NCBI RefSeq assembly: GCF_001298445.1
Contig: NZ_CP012036.1
Location: 4,390,158-4,454,157, forward strand
Length of the DNA: 64,000 bases
Source: Nostoc piscinale CENA21
GTDB lineage: Bacteria > Cyanobacteriota > Cyanobacteriia > Cyanobacteriales > Nostocaceae
Direction: 5' to 3'
Of this stretch, positions 1 to 6,571 are shown one piece after another (the stretch's first letter is position 1; every line of letters begins with the position of its first letter). The notes beneath the pieces are model-generated. The model did no database searches and had not been told where the DNA came from. It saw only the letters and a list, made by a program, of their open reading frames with translations. A program made the position numbers and the translations under genes.

Positions 1-636
1 CAGCTTTTGGTCTATATTATTGAGAGTGCGTAAATTTTCTAATAATTGTAAGATTGGTTGATCAAGATGCTTTGTTTGCTGTTGCTGCAAATTCACTTCT
101 TGTTGATAAAGCACTGCTCCCAGTTCGCCCAATACCATTAATAAACGAGCTTTGGCATCACCTGGTAACAAATATCCCCAACGTTCTGAACCAAATAATA
201 ATAAACCTAAAAAACGGTCTCGATAGCGAATAGGTAAAACAATCGTTCCCTGAATATTAAATTTTTTGCCAATTTCTTGCCACTCGGCCGCGCGAGGTTC
301 CAGCCGCAAATCAGCAACACCCAAGGGACGCTGTTCAATGACTACTTGTTCTAAAAGTCCGCCAGGAGTAAGTGTCACTTGTTTGCGTAAAAATTTAGTG
401 TCACCATCAGGTGAAACCCCACCTTTACCAACTAATATATGTTTTGGTAGGTCATATAGAGCCATCCAAACCAAGTTATAGTCGAACTGCTCTTGAATAT
501 AAGCAATAGTAGTATCAATCAGAACATCAACATTATCCTCTTCCCTCAATGTTTGGAGGACACGTCCCAAAGCAATGATTGTATGTTCAGCTGCTATCGG
601 TCTTTGTGGCTGCCCCATTGGATTTTTGGTTGACAT
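1..636 (-). CDS. GAF-domain protein, 3' part outside the window
   Basis: Reading the minus strand from the ATG at 636 gives 212 codons without a stop up to the window edge, so the carboxy end is missing. Residues about 20-180 look like a GAF sensory domain: a helix with ALGRVLQTLR, then YNLVWMALYD, a core strand GTIVLPIRYRDRFLGLLLFG and a closing helix. GAF domains bind small ligands or bilins in cyanobacterial signalling proteins, but I see no chromophore cysteine motif in the visible part. The missing end could carry a kinase, a cyclase or nothing. It is divergent from pyrD. The assignment to the GAF fold is by pattern only. Confidence 0.75.
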   Translation of the reverse strand, partial: MSTKNPMGQPQRPIAAEHTIIALGRVLQTLREEDNVDVLIDTTIAYIQEQFDYNLVWMALYDLPKHILVGKGGVSPDGDTKFLRKQVTLTPGGLLEQVVIEQRPLGVADLRLEPRAAEWQEIGKKFNIQGTIVLPIRYRDRFLGLLLFGSERWGYLLPGDAKARLLMVLGELGAVLYQQEVNLQQQQTKHLDQPILQLLENLRTLNNIDQKL

Positions 637-813
637 CGCTCTTTAATATATAAGATGCCCAGAAAAGCAACCCAAGTTAATCATGTTCAGTGAAAGACTT
701 ATCATGAAGACTGCAAGGAGGCAGGGGGCAGAGGGAAAGGGGGAAAACTCATAGATAAAGTTTTCCTATCTAGCCCCATTGCCCACTCCCAATTCCCCTA
801 TTCCCGTCTTCAC

Positions 814-1938
814 ATGGATATTTACCAAATTGCCCTTCGTCCCCTACTGTTCAACCTGCTGAAAACAGATGCAGAGTGGTTACATAAGCAGGCTATTCGC
901 AGTCTAGATTGGTTATCACAAAATCATCATGCTCCTGCTGGTTTAGTCAATCAAAGCTTACAGCAGTCTTTGTGTCTGTGCGATCGCCGTCTGGAACAAA
1001 ATTTGTTTGGGCTAAATTTCCCCAACCCCCTGGGTTTAGCAGCAGGTTTTGATAAGGATGGGGTAGGGGCAAAAATTTGGTCTAACTTTGGTTTTGGCTT
1101 CGCTGAGTTGGGAACTGTCACTTTTCACCCCCAACCAGGAAATCCCCAACCAAGGTTATTTCGCTTACCTTTAGATCAAGCTGTCCTGAACCGGATGGGT
1201 TTTAATAATCAAGGTGCAGCAGTCATGGCCGCTAGGTTAGCAGCACAAAAAGATTTCATTCATACAATACCCATCGGCATAAATTTAGGTAAATCAAAAA
1301 TTACACCTTTAGAAGCCGCCGCCGAAGATTACCTCAATAGTTTTCGCTTACTCAAAGAATTAGGCGATTATTTTGTGGTGAATGTCTCTTCACCCAACAC
1401 ACCCGGATTGCGATCGCTCCAAGATGCCGCTATGCTCAGTTCTATCTTGGACGTACTACAAAAAGAAAATAATACACATAAACCAATATTTGTCAAGATA
1501 GCACCTGATTTAGAATGGGAAGCGATCGCCGACATTATTGGCTTGGCTAAAACCTACCAATTAGCAGGAATAATTGCCACAAACACCACAATCAGCCGTG
1601 ATGGCTTGAAAACCCAGCTAATTCACCCGACTGGGAAACCCCCGCAAGATGAAGCTGGCGGAATTAGTGGTGCGCCATTGCGCGATCGCTCCACAGAAAT
1701 CATCAAGTTTATTTGGCAGCAAACCCAAGGGCAGATTCCCATTATCGGGGTTGGTGGCATATTTTCCGCAGAAGACGCTTGGGAAAAAATCACTGCGGGA
1801 GCCAGCCTTATTCAAGTTTATACAGGCTGGATTTATGAAGGCCCCTTGATGGTGCGCCGAATTTTAACTGGGTTGCTAACCAAGTTAGAGCAGAATAAAT
1901 TAAACTCGATCACCGAGGCGATCGCTTTAGAAGTATGA
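814..1938 (+). CDS. pyrD: Dihydroorotate dehydrogenase (quinone), class 2
   Basis: This enzyme oxidises dihydroorotate to orotate in pyrimidine synthesis, using FMN and passing electrons to membrane quinone. The 374-residue length and the amino-terminal helix (residues 1-45) before the barrel mark it as class 2. AGFDKDG lies at 77-83, the substrate loop NRMGFNN at 126-132, and the active-site segment NVSSPNTPG at 190-198 has serine as base, as class 2 enzymes do. Late barrel motifs ATNTT, GGISG and GVGGI bind FMN phosphate. The gene is complete and stands alone, with no other pyr gene nearby. Confidence 0.95.
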   Translation: MDIYQIALRPLLFNLLKTDAEWLHKQAIRSLDWLSQNHHAPAGLVNQSLQQSLCLCDRRLEQNLFGLNFPNPLGLAAGFDKDGVGAKIWSNFGFGFAELGTVTFHPQPGNPQPRLFRLPLDQAVLNRMGFNNQGAAVMAARLAAQKDFIHTIPIGINLGKSKITPLEAAAEDYLNSFRLLKELGDYFVVNVSSPNTPGLRSLQDAAMLSSILDVLQKENNTHKPIFVKIAPDLEWEAIADIIGLAKTYQLAGIIATNTTISRDGLKTQLIHPTGKPPQDEAGGISGAPLRDRSTEIIKFIWQQTQGQIPIIGVGGIFSAEDAWEKITAGASLIQVYTGWIYEGPLMVRRILTGLLTKLEQNKLNSITEAIALEV

Positions 1939-2040
1939 AAAAGAATTCAGAAGTCAGAATTCAGAAGTCAGAATTCAGGAGTCAGAATAAAAAAATTTAT
2001 TCTGGATTCTTACTTCTGTTCGTATTTCATTTTTAATTAT

Positions 2041-2772
2041 TCATGACTCTTCTATGGGAAAGAACTCTTTTGTTTTTTCCGAGAAACTCCAAGCAATGCC
2101 ATCAGGATCACGGCTGCGAGTCCATTCGGGAAAATCTGGATCATTACGCCGTTTGTAGACAGTGCTGGAATAAACATTCAACCGTTTCGCTAATTCCGAT
2201 TGAATCAGTGAACCGAAAACTAACTGTTTTGCTAAATTGGGTTTGACTTCTGTATGAGTTGCTGGCGCTGCTAATTCAACTTCAACTTCTGGTTCTGCTA
2301 ATAGTGTTTGAGTTGCTGGCGGTGCTAAAAGCGATCGCGCAGCCGTTGTTACAGGTTGAGCAGACAAAGTTTTGACAGGCTCGCTACTGTCAAGAATATT
2401 ACCCAAAATACTGGCAGTAATAAAGTAATAAACTTCATTGCCTGAACCAGCATTGACTATACTTGCACCAAACTCTGAAGCTTTGCCATCCAGGTAGCGT
2501 TTTGCTGTTGGGCCAGGAAAACTACCCCGCATTGCCAAGTCCATTGGTGTAATTTTGCCCTGGTTTTCCCGAACTAACTGATGGAAAACCGGGTTAACTC
2601 GCTGACACCATTGTTGCCATTGATATTGTTGCCAGATATTGAAACCAATAATCAAAACAACCAGCGCCAGCAAAAATCTCCAGGTAGAAACCAGGAAAAT
2701 TATTAAAAACGATATTGGCAAAAGTAGAACGAGAAAACCCTTCCCGCTACTTTCCATTGTTTTTTCACTCAT
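2041..2772 (-). CDS. Membrane-anchored helix-turn-helix protein, unknown function
   Basis: The frame is open to 2886, but I chose the ATG at 2772 (MSEKTMESS) because the upstream part is AT-rich and overlaps the GGCAAAA repeat cluster. The protein has 243 residues. Residues about 11-43 are one long hydrophobic segment. Residues 55-115 look like a winged-helix-like segment (ITPMDLAMRGSFPGPTAKRY). A low-complexity Ala/Pro/Glu linker follows. The last 60 residues contain a helix-turn-helix-like stretch (LIQSELAKRLNVYSSTVYKR). I do not recognise a named family. A membrane-tethered regulator is an inference. The cluster of short repeats just upstream would be a natural place for it to bind. Confidence 0.6.
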   Translation of the reverse strand: MSEKTMESSGKGFLVLLLPISFLIIFLVSTWRFLLALVVLIIGFNIWQQYQWQQWCQRVNPVFHQLVRENQGKITPMDLAMRGSFPGPTAKRYLDGKASEFGASIVNAGSGNEVYYFITASILGNILDSSEPVKTLSAQPVTTAARSLLAPPATQTLLAEPEVEVELAAPATHTEVKPNLAKQLVFGSLIQSELAKRLNVYSSTVYKRRNDPDFPEWTRSRDPDGIAWSFSEKTKEFFPIEES

Positions 2773-2973
2773 GCCGATTTTTGCCAAGCGAATTTTTTTG
2801 GGAAATAATATATTATATTGGCAAAAATTTGGACTGGTTTTTGTATCTTTTGGCAAAATTACGGAAAAAAGCAGGTGTGCGATCACTCATTTGCATCACC
2901 TAAAACCCAAACAACCCAAATTTTCGGCAAAAATCGGCAAAAAAATTTTTGCCTGACAAAAAACTCGGCAAAA
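2717..2973. promoter_or_regulatory. Cluster of eight GGCAAAA heptamers
   Basis: GGCAAAA occurs on the plus strand at 2717, 2820, 2852, 2926, 2936 and 2967, and as TTTTGCC at 2779 and 2947. Seven of the eight lie in the noncoding flank of the membrane helix-turn-helix gene. Several are extended to CGGCAAAA, and two of these (2925 and 2935) are spaced exactly 10 bases apart, one helical turn. This looks like a multi-site operator or an iteron-like array. There is no replication gene beside it, so I favour a regulatory role. Confidence 0.5.
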
Positions 2974-3083
2974 ACAAAATCTTTACATAAACATTAAGAA
3001 ATATTTCATCTTCTATTCAACAAACATCAGCGCCCCGTTGCTTTGAAAAAAATTTATCTATCATTGCCTCAACCTATTGACGT

Positions 3084-3113
3084 TTGAAACTACATATAAT
3101 ACATTTGTAATAT
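3084..3113 (+). promoter_or_regulatory. Possible promoter for the Y RNA array
   Basis: TTGAAA at 3084-3089 and TAATAT at 3108-3113 are separated by 18 bases and end 33 bases before the first chimeric RNA. A perfect TATAAT at 3095-3100 lies between them but has no good -35 partner at 16-18 bases. The start point cannot be fixed from sequence alone. Confidence 0.35.
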
Positions 3114-3146
3114 AAGCTGATTTTCCCAAAGGAGTTAGCCAAAAAC

Positions 3147-3280
3147 TGTAGCGGATAGCTCAAATACCAGAGCGCCCACCTTGCCTGCAAAGGCCGACAT
3201 ATCGAGGGTTATCGCAAATAACTTAAAACATCCTTGAGACAAAATTCTGGAGGTGCAGGTGAAAATCCTGCTCCACTACA
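3147..3280 (+). ncRNA. Y RNA/tRNA chimera, copy A (divergent)
   Basis: The ends pair as a tRNA-like acceptor stem: TGTAGCGGA with TCCACTACA, one C-A mismatch. A D-stem GCTC/GAGC follows TA, and a T-stem GCAGG/CCTGC precedes the 3' acceptor strand. Between D arm and T arm sits the Ro60-binding module: CCTTGCC, loop TGCAAA, GGCCGA, then GAGGGTTATC at 3204-3213. Unlike copies B-D, the D loop (AAATACCA) lacks the GG pair and the T loop is TGAAAAT instead of TTCRANT, so both partners of the tRNA elbow contact are lost. The 3' linker is longer (about 40 bases) and includes GTTAT/ATAAC, a small hairpin. It may be a diverged or decaying copy. Confidence 0.8.
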
Positions 3281-3330
3281 CCCCAACAAAGTGCTGAGTT
3301 ATGAGTGCTGAGTAAACAATAATTCTTATG

Positions 3331-3459
3331 TGGCAGGTAGCTCAATGGTAGAGCGCCAAAAACATCTTTGTTCACTCCTTGCCTGCAAAGGCCGAAGAAT
3401 GAGGGTTATCGACTCATAATCGGGAGGGTTGTAGGTTCGATTCCTATCCTGCCACACCA
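3331..3459 (+). ncRNA. Y RNA/tRNA chimera, copy B (CAT loop)
   Basis: Acceptor strands TGGCAGG (3331-3337) and CCTGCCA (3448-3454) pair perfectly. The D arm is GCTC-AATGGTA-GAGC with the GG needed for elbow contacts. The T arm is GTAGG-TTCGATT-CCTAT. In between lies the Ro60-binding module: strand TTCACTCCTTGCC, loop TGCAAA, then GGCCGAAGAATGAG and GGGTTATC. Directly after it, TCGA-CTCATAA-TCGG can form a four-pair anticodon-like stem with the loop of a methionine-type CAT tRNA. The sequence after the acceptor is CACCA. The module matches vertebrate Y RNA Ro-binding strands in order-permuted form. A plain tRNA is ruled out by the roughly 55-base insertion, which is not at an intron position. 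Confidence 0.88.
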
Positions 3460-3500
3460 AATTTCATTTTAAATTTAATCCAAAATCCAAAATTTTTATG

Positions 3501-3624
3501 TGGCGGGTAGCTCAGTGGTAGAGTGCTTTACCCTTATTCACTCCTTGCCTGCAAAGGCCGAAGAATTGAGGGTTATCGATTAGGGTTCGAGAGGTCGCAG
3601 GTTCAAATCCTGCTCCGCCACCCA
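3501..3624 (+). ncRNA. Y RNA/tRNA chimera, copy C (encoded CCA)
   Basis: Acceptor strands TGGCGGG (3501-3507) and TCCGCCA (3614-3620) pair with one G-U. A discriminator C and an encoded CCA follow at 3621-3624. The D arm is GCTC-AGTGGTA-GAGT and the T arm is GCAGG-TTCAAAT-CCTGC. The Ro60-binding module runs from about 3536 to 3577, with one extra T (GAATTGAGGG) relative to copies B and D. TCGA-TTAGGGT-TCGA can form an anticodon-like hairpin. ACCCT upstream of the module and AGGGT downstream can also pair, so two folds of the linker compete. The 3' flank (AAAGTGCTGAGTT) repeats the flank of copy A, which points to tandem duplication. Confidence 0.88.
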
Positions 3625-3656
3625 ACCAAAGTGCTGAGTTAAAAATAATTTTTATG

Positions 3657-3779
3657 TGGCAGGTAGCTCAGAGGTAGAGCGCCTAAACATCCTTGTTCAC
3701 CCCTTGCCTGCAAAGGCCGAAGAATGAGGGTTATCGCCTTCCAAGCGGGATGTCGCAGGTTCAAATCCTGCCCTGCCAC
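3657..3779 (+). ncRNA. Y RNA/tRNA chimera, copy D (TCC loop)
   Basis: Acceptor strands TGGCAGG and CCTGCCA (3772-3778) pair perfectly. The D arm is GCTC-AGAGGTA-GAGC and the T arm is GCAGG-TTCAAAT-CCTGC. The Ro60-binding module is nearly identical to that of copy B, ending in GAGGGTTATC at 3726-3735. It is followed by GCCTTCCAAGC, the anticodon loop and adjoining stem bases of glycine tRNA (UCC). ACATCC before the module and GGATGT after it can pair, which would enclose the whole insert. Only 37 bases separate its end from the rsr start codon, so it may be excised from the rsr leader by tRNA-processing enzymes. No CCA is encoded. Confidence 0.88.
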
Positions 3780-3790
3780 CTTTCATTTTT

Positions 3791-3802
3791 GCCCGCAAGG
3801 GC
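3791..3802 (+). promoter_or_regulatory. GCAA tetraloop hairpin at the rsr ribosome-binding site
   Basis: GCCC-GCAA-GGGC forms a four-pair stem capped by a GNRA tetraloop. It ends one base before GGGAG at 3804-3808, the Shine-Dalgarno sequence that sits 8 bases ahead of the rsr ATG at 3817. A stem so close could modulate ribosome access. It also supports 3817 as the true start rather than the upstream in-frame ATG at 3724, which falls inside Y RNA copy D. Confidence 0.45.
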
Positions 3803-3816
3803 TGGGAGATGAAACC

Positions 3817-5418
3817 ATGAACTACAACTTCTTCACTAGAAACAAAACCACCACCCCACAAACTCAGCCCATCCCCGGCCGGGAAGCCGAGATGATAAAA
3901 GGGCGCTCCGGTGGCTGGATGTTTGATGCTGGCTTATGGAAGATGCTGCGGCGCTGTCTGTTAGTTGGGACAGCCCAAAGCACCTACTACGCTGGTAAAC
4001 AAGAATTAACCGAAGATTTTGTAGCGGTTGTTAACCAAGCTGTCGCCGAAAATCCCAGCCGTGTCGCGGAAGAAATTCTCTATGCCAGCGATGGACGGGC
4101 TATAAATAACAGCGCACCTATCCTGGCCTTAGTCTTGCTGTCGATGGGTGAAACAAAAGAAGCTAAACAAGCTTTTGCTGAAATCTTCCCCCAAGTTGTC
4201 CGCACAGGTAGCCACTTCTATGAATGGCTAAACTACACTAAATCTCTGCGGGGCTTTGGTAAGGTTGTGCGAGAAGCTGGTAAAACTTGGTTATCACGCG
4301 AAGATGTCAAAGGTTTGGCTTATCAACTGTTGAAATATCAACAACGCCAAGGCTTCACCCACCGCGATGCTTTGCGGTTATTCCACGTCAAACCACCAAC
4401 AGAAAATCACCGTCAATTATTTGAATGGGTTGTCAGAGGTTGGGATGAATTGCCCACAGAGATACCCTCGCAAGCTTTGGCGCAGATTTGGTGGTATGAA
4501 TGGCTAAAGCGCAACCCTGAACAAACCCACGAAGCCATTTTGCAAGGACGCTTAACCCACGAAATGGCTGCACCTGTGGGCAATATGGACAAAGCTGCTT
4601 GGCAGTTGCTATTTCAAGAAATGCCCATCGGTGCAATGCTGCGAAATCTCGGTTCACTCACAGAACTTGGCGTATTACGTGCTGACGAAACCGCCAACTT
4701 AGGTCGTGTGGAAGCAGTTCTCAACAATCAAGAACATCTGCGTAAAGGTCGCATTCACCCAATCGATGTTTTGAAAGCACTCAAAACTTACGAGTCTGGC
4801 GGCAGACTAGGACGTAGTAAGAAAACTTGGACTCCAGTTCCCCGCATCGTAGACATCTTAGAAAAAGCTGTTGAATTGTCTTTTGATGTGGTTGAACCTA
4901 CAGGCAAAGTTTTTATGCACGCCGTAGACGTTTCGGGGTCTATGGGTAGCTTAGTTGCAGATATGGGACTAAGTTGCTGTGAAATTGCCACCACAATGGC
5001 ACTCGTCACAGCCAAAGCCGAGAAGAACTATATGATTCGCGGCTTTGCTAATGAATTTCGGAACTTAGATATCACCGCTAAAGATAGTTTTAGTTCGGCG
5101 GTACGTAAAGCCAGCAATCAAAACTTCGGCGGTACAGATGCCTCTGTAGCTTACGACTGGATGATGAAAAATAAGTTCAAAGCCGATGTAGTCTGCTTCT
5201 GGACTGACTCAGAAAGCTGGGCTGGTTACAAGCATCCTAGCCAAGCCTTGAAAGAGTACCGCAAAAAAATCAATCCCAATGTCAAGGCAGTATACGTCAC
5301 CCTGACACCATACCGCATCACCTTGGTAGATCCTCAAGATCCACTTTCTTGGGACTTAGCAGGATTTGACCCTGGTACACCTCGCATCATCCAAATGTTA
5401 GCGACAGGTGAGTTATAA
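3817..5418 (+). CDS. rsr: Ro60/Rsr RNA-binding protein (TROVE domain)
   Basis: This is the bacterial orthologue of the Ro60 autoantigen, a ring of HEAT-like repeats that binds Y RNA on its outer surface and RNA 3' ends in its hole. In Deinococcus the Y RNA tethers the ring to PNPase for structured-RNA decay. The protein has 533 residues, the family's usual size. The TROVE domain covers about residues 15-350. The carboxy-terminal von Willebrand A-like domain has an intact metal site: DVSGS at 371-375, T440 and D464. I start at 3817 because GGGAG lies 8 bases upstream and the longer frame runs through Y RNA D. Four Y RNA-like genes precede it and one follows, which strongly supports the call. 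Confidence 0.95.
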   Translation: MNYNFFTRNKTTTPQTQPIPGREAEMIKGRSGGWMFDAGLWKMLRRCLLVGTAQSTYYAGKQELTEDFVAVVNQAVAENPSRVAEEILYASDGRAINNSAPILALVLLSMGETKEAKQAFAEIFPQVVRTGSHFYEWLNYTKSLRGFGKVVREAGKTWLSREDVKGLAYQLLKYQQRQGFTHRDALRLFHVKPPTENHRQLFEWVVRGWDELPTEIPSQALAQIWWYEWLKRNPEQTHEAILQGRLTHEMAAPVGNMDKAAWQLLFQEMPIGAMLRNLGSLTELGVLRADETANLGRVEAVLNNQEHLRKGRIHPIDVLKALKTYESGGRLGRSKKTWTPVPRIVDILEKAVELSFDVVEPTGKVFMHAVDVSGSMGSLVADMGLSCCEIATTMALVTAKAEKNYMIRGFANEFRNLDITAKDSFSSAVRKASNQNFGGTDASVAYDWMMKNKFKADVVCFWTDSESWAGYKHPSQALKEYRKKINPNVKAVYVTLTPYRITLVDPQDPLSWDLAGFDPGTPRIIQMLATGEL

Positions 5419-5425
5419 AAATTGT

Positions 5426-5468
5426 GAAGTGTGAAGTATAAAATTTCGTACTTCATACTTCACACTTC
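5426..5468. repeat. 14-pair hairpin between rsr and Y RNA copy E
   Basis: GAAGTGTGAAGTAT (5426-5439) and ATACTTCACACTTC (5455-5468) are exact inverted repeats with a 15-base loop. The hairpin starts 7 bases after the rsr stop and ends 2 bases before copy E. There is no T tract, so it is not a classic terminator. It could stall transcription, protect the rsr mRNA 3' end or help release copy E. Similar GAAGTGTGAAG words are common intergenic filler in Nostoc relatives. Confidence 0.6.
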
Positions 5469-5470
5469 TC

Positions 5471-5580
5471 GGCGGGTTATCCCTTGTTCGCAACTTGCCT
5501 TTTGGGACGAAGAATGTAGGGTTATCGGTTAACGTCTCCACCATCTCCAGGGACTAGCGGGTTCGATCCCCGCACCCGCC
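5471..5580 (+). ncRNA. Y RNA/tRNA chimera, copy E (no D arm)
   Basis: GGCGGGT (5471-5477) and ACCCGCC (5574-5580) form a perfect seven-pair acceptor stem. GCGGG-TTCGATC-CCCGC is a perfect T arm. No D arm can be drawn. The Ro60-binding strand is present in variant form: CTTGCC, GGGACGAAGAATGTAGG and GGTTATCGG ending near 5528. A linker of about 28 bases follows. So the tRNA resemblance is limited to the acceptor/T-arm minihelix, which is the half recognised by RNase P, RNase Z and CCA-adding enzyme. It is followed by a terminator and may be the last unit of the rsr transcript. Confidence 0.75.
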
Positions 5581-5605
5581 TTTATTCATTCACATAATTT
5601 AATTA

Positions 5606-5635
5606 AAAAACCCGTCTCGGCGGGTTTAGTTTTTG
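5606..5635 (+). terminator. Rho-independent terminator after Y RNA copy E
   Basis: AAACCCG at 5608-5614 pairs with CGGGTTT at 5621-5627 around a six-base loop, followed by AGTTTTT. It lies 26 bases after the RNA's acceptor strand and would end the rsr-Y RNA transcription unit. Confidence 0.75.
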
Positions 5636-5936
5636 GCGATCGCCTATCATTTTCATAGACTTCTTGCATCAAAACTCTTGCTCCACACGGTAAACATCAA
5701 GATTTGTGCAACTAGTCTACTGACTTATTAATTGAACAACATTCTTAAAAAATTCACGATTGACTTTTCACTCTAATTCTGTGTAAATACTATATTTTTG
5801 TACTTTCTTGCGAAGTAACAATGTTAAAAACTTGTTAGCGTTTTGTTATTCAAATGTACATAAAAATGTTCCATTAGCAGATTTTTATGGACAGTCATGA
5901 TAATCTGTTAATAGGAAAATTATATTTAAAAGCTAA

Positions 5937-6020
5937 TTGACGTGCTGTTAGTGTTTATTGTATCGTGAACATAACAGCAAAGACCCCCCAGTGTAGTTTT
6001 ACGGGTTACGCTGGGGGTCT
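5937..6020 (+). promoter_or_regulatory. Candidate promoter plus GC-rich leader hairpin
   Basis: The stretch 5636-6102 has no convincing gene. TTGACG at 5937-5942 and TATCGT at 5961-5966 are 18 bases apart. Downstream, 5981-6020 folds into a strong stem: AGACCCCC with GGGGGTCT, extended by AGTGTA with TACGCT, around a short loop. It is followed by GTTGTTATT, a weak T-rich tail. It could be a leader attenuator for the small peptide gene at 6103 or a small RNA in its own right. Confidence 0.45.
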
Positions 6021-6102
6021 GTTGTTATTCATTGCCTGTGAACGTCGGCAAACGTTCATCAGGATTTTTATTTACGCAGCTCATAGGACTGCTTCATTTA
6101 TC

Positions 6103-6297
6103 ATGTCACAAAATCCCAATTCTAACAAGAACCTCAATTCAGGGGTTACGTTTTCTTTGCGTCTATCAGAGACTGTGCTTGCTGTAATTTTGACGGCAGG
6201 TGTCTCTTTTGGAAGTGGGCTAGCTGTTGCGAAAAACAGTAATTATCAAAATCAACACCAAAATGTAAACTGCTCTGTTCAAAATCCAGTAAATTGA
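6103..6297 (+). CDS. Small putative secreted peptide
   Basis: From ATG 6103 the frame codes 64 residues: a polar start MSQNPNSNKN, a hydrophobic stretch ETVLAVILTAGVSFGSGLAV, then an AVA-K junction like a signal-peptidase site and an Asn/Gln-rich tail with one cysteine. The frame is open up to 5965, but the upstream part crosses the leader hairpin and is not convincing. I recognise no family. It may be a small exported or membrane peptide. No clear ribosome-binding site is seen, so coding status is uncertain. Confidence 0.4.
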   Translation: MSQNPNSNKNLNSGVTFSLRLSETVLAVILTAGVSFGSGLAVAKNSNYQNQHQNVNCSVQNPVN

Positions 6298-6571
6298 TAG
6301 TATTGACTATGGCTATTGGGTAAGTGTTTATTGCGGAGTAATTTATATTAATCCTCAATGCTCTGATTGGAAAATATGCTTCTATATTTTCTATTTTTCC
6401 AAGATTACATTTAGGTTTTTATAGCAAGACTTCGCAATAAACATAGGTAAAAATTCAAAAACATATAGAAATTTGATATTCATAGCATTTTCACTAAAAT
6501 TTGCAAAAAATCAAATCGGCTGTATGGGTGCAAAGTTGTATTCCCCTACTCCATTGAATAAGGTGATTTTT

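Noticed and set aside
1944..1990. Repeats of GAATTCAGAAGTCA after pyrD as a regulatory array
   Set aside because: The same words occur near 23730 and are common filler repeats in Nostoc relatives. No gene-specific pattern is seen.
2717..2973. Plasmid-type replication origin with iterons
   Set aside because: No rep gene, no AT/GC block order and a chromosomal housekeeping context. A regulatory array is more likely.
3147..3779. Ordinary tRNA cluster, or tRNAs with group I introns
   Set aside because: The insert is about 50 bases, lies before the anticodon arm and not in its loop, lacks intron core motifs, and carries a Ro60-binding strand next to a Ro60 gene.
3147..3779. Degenerate CRISPR array (near-identical 30-base units at about 165-base spacing)
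   Set aside because: Units are parts of larger foldable RNAs, spacing is too long, spacers are related to each other and no cas gene is near.
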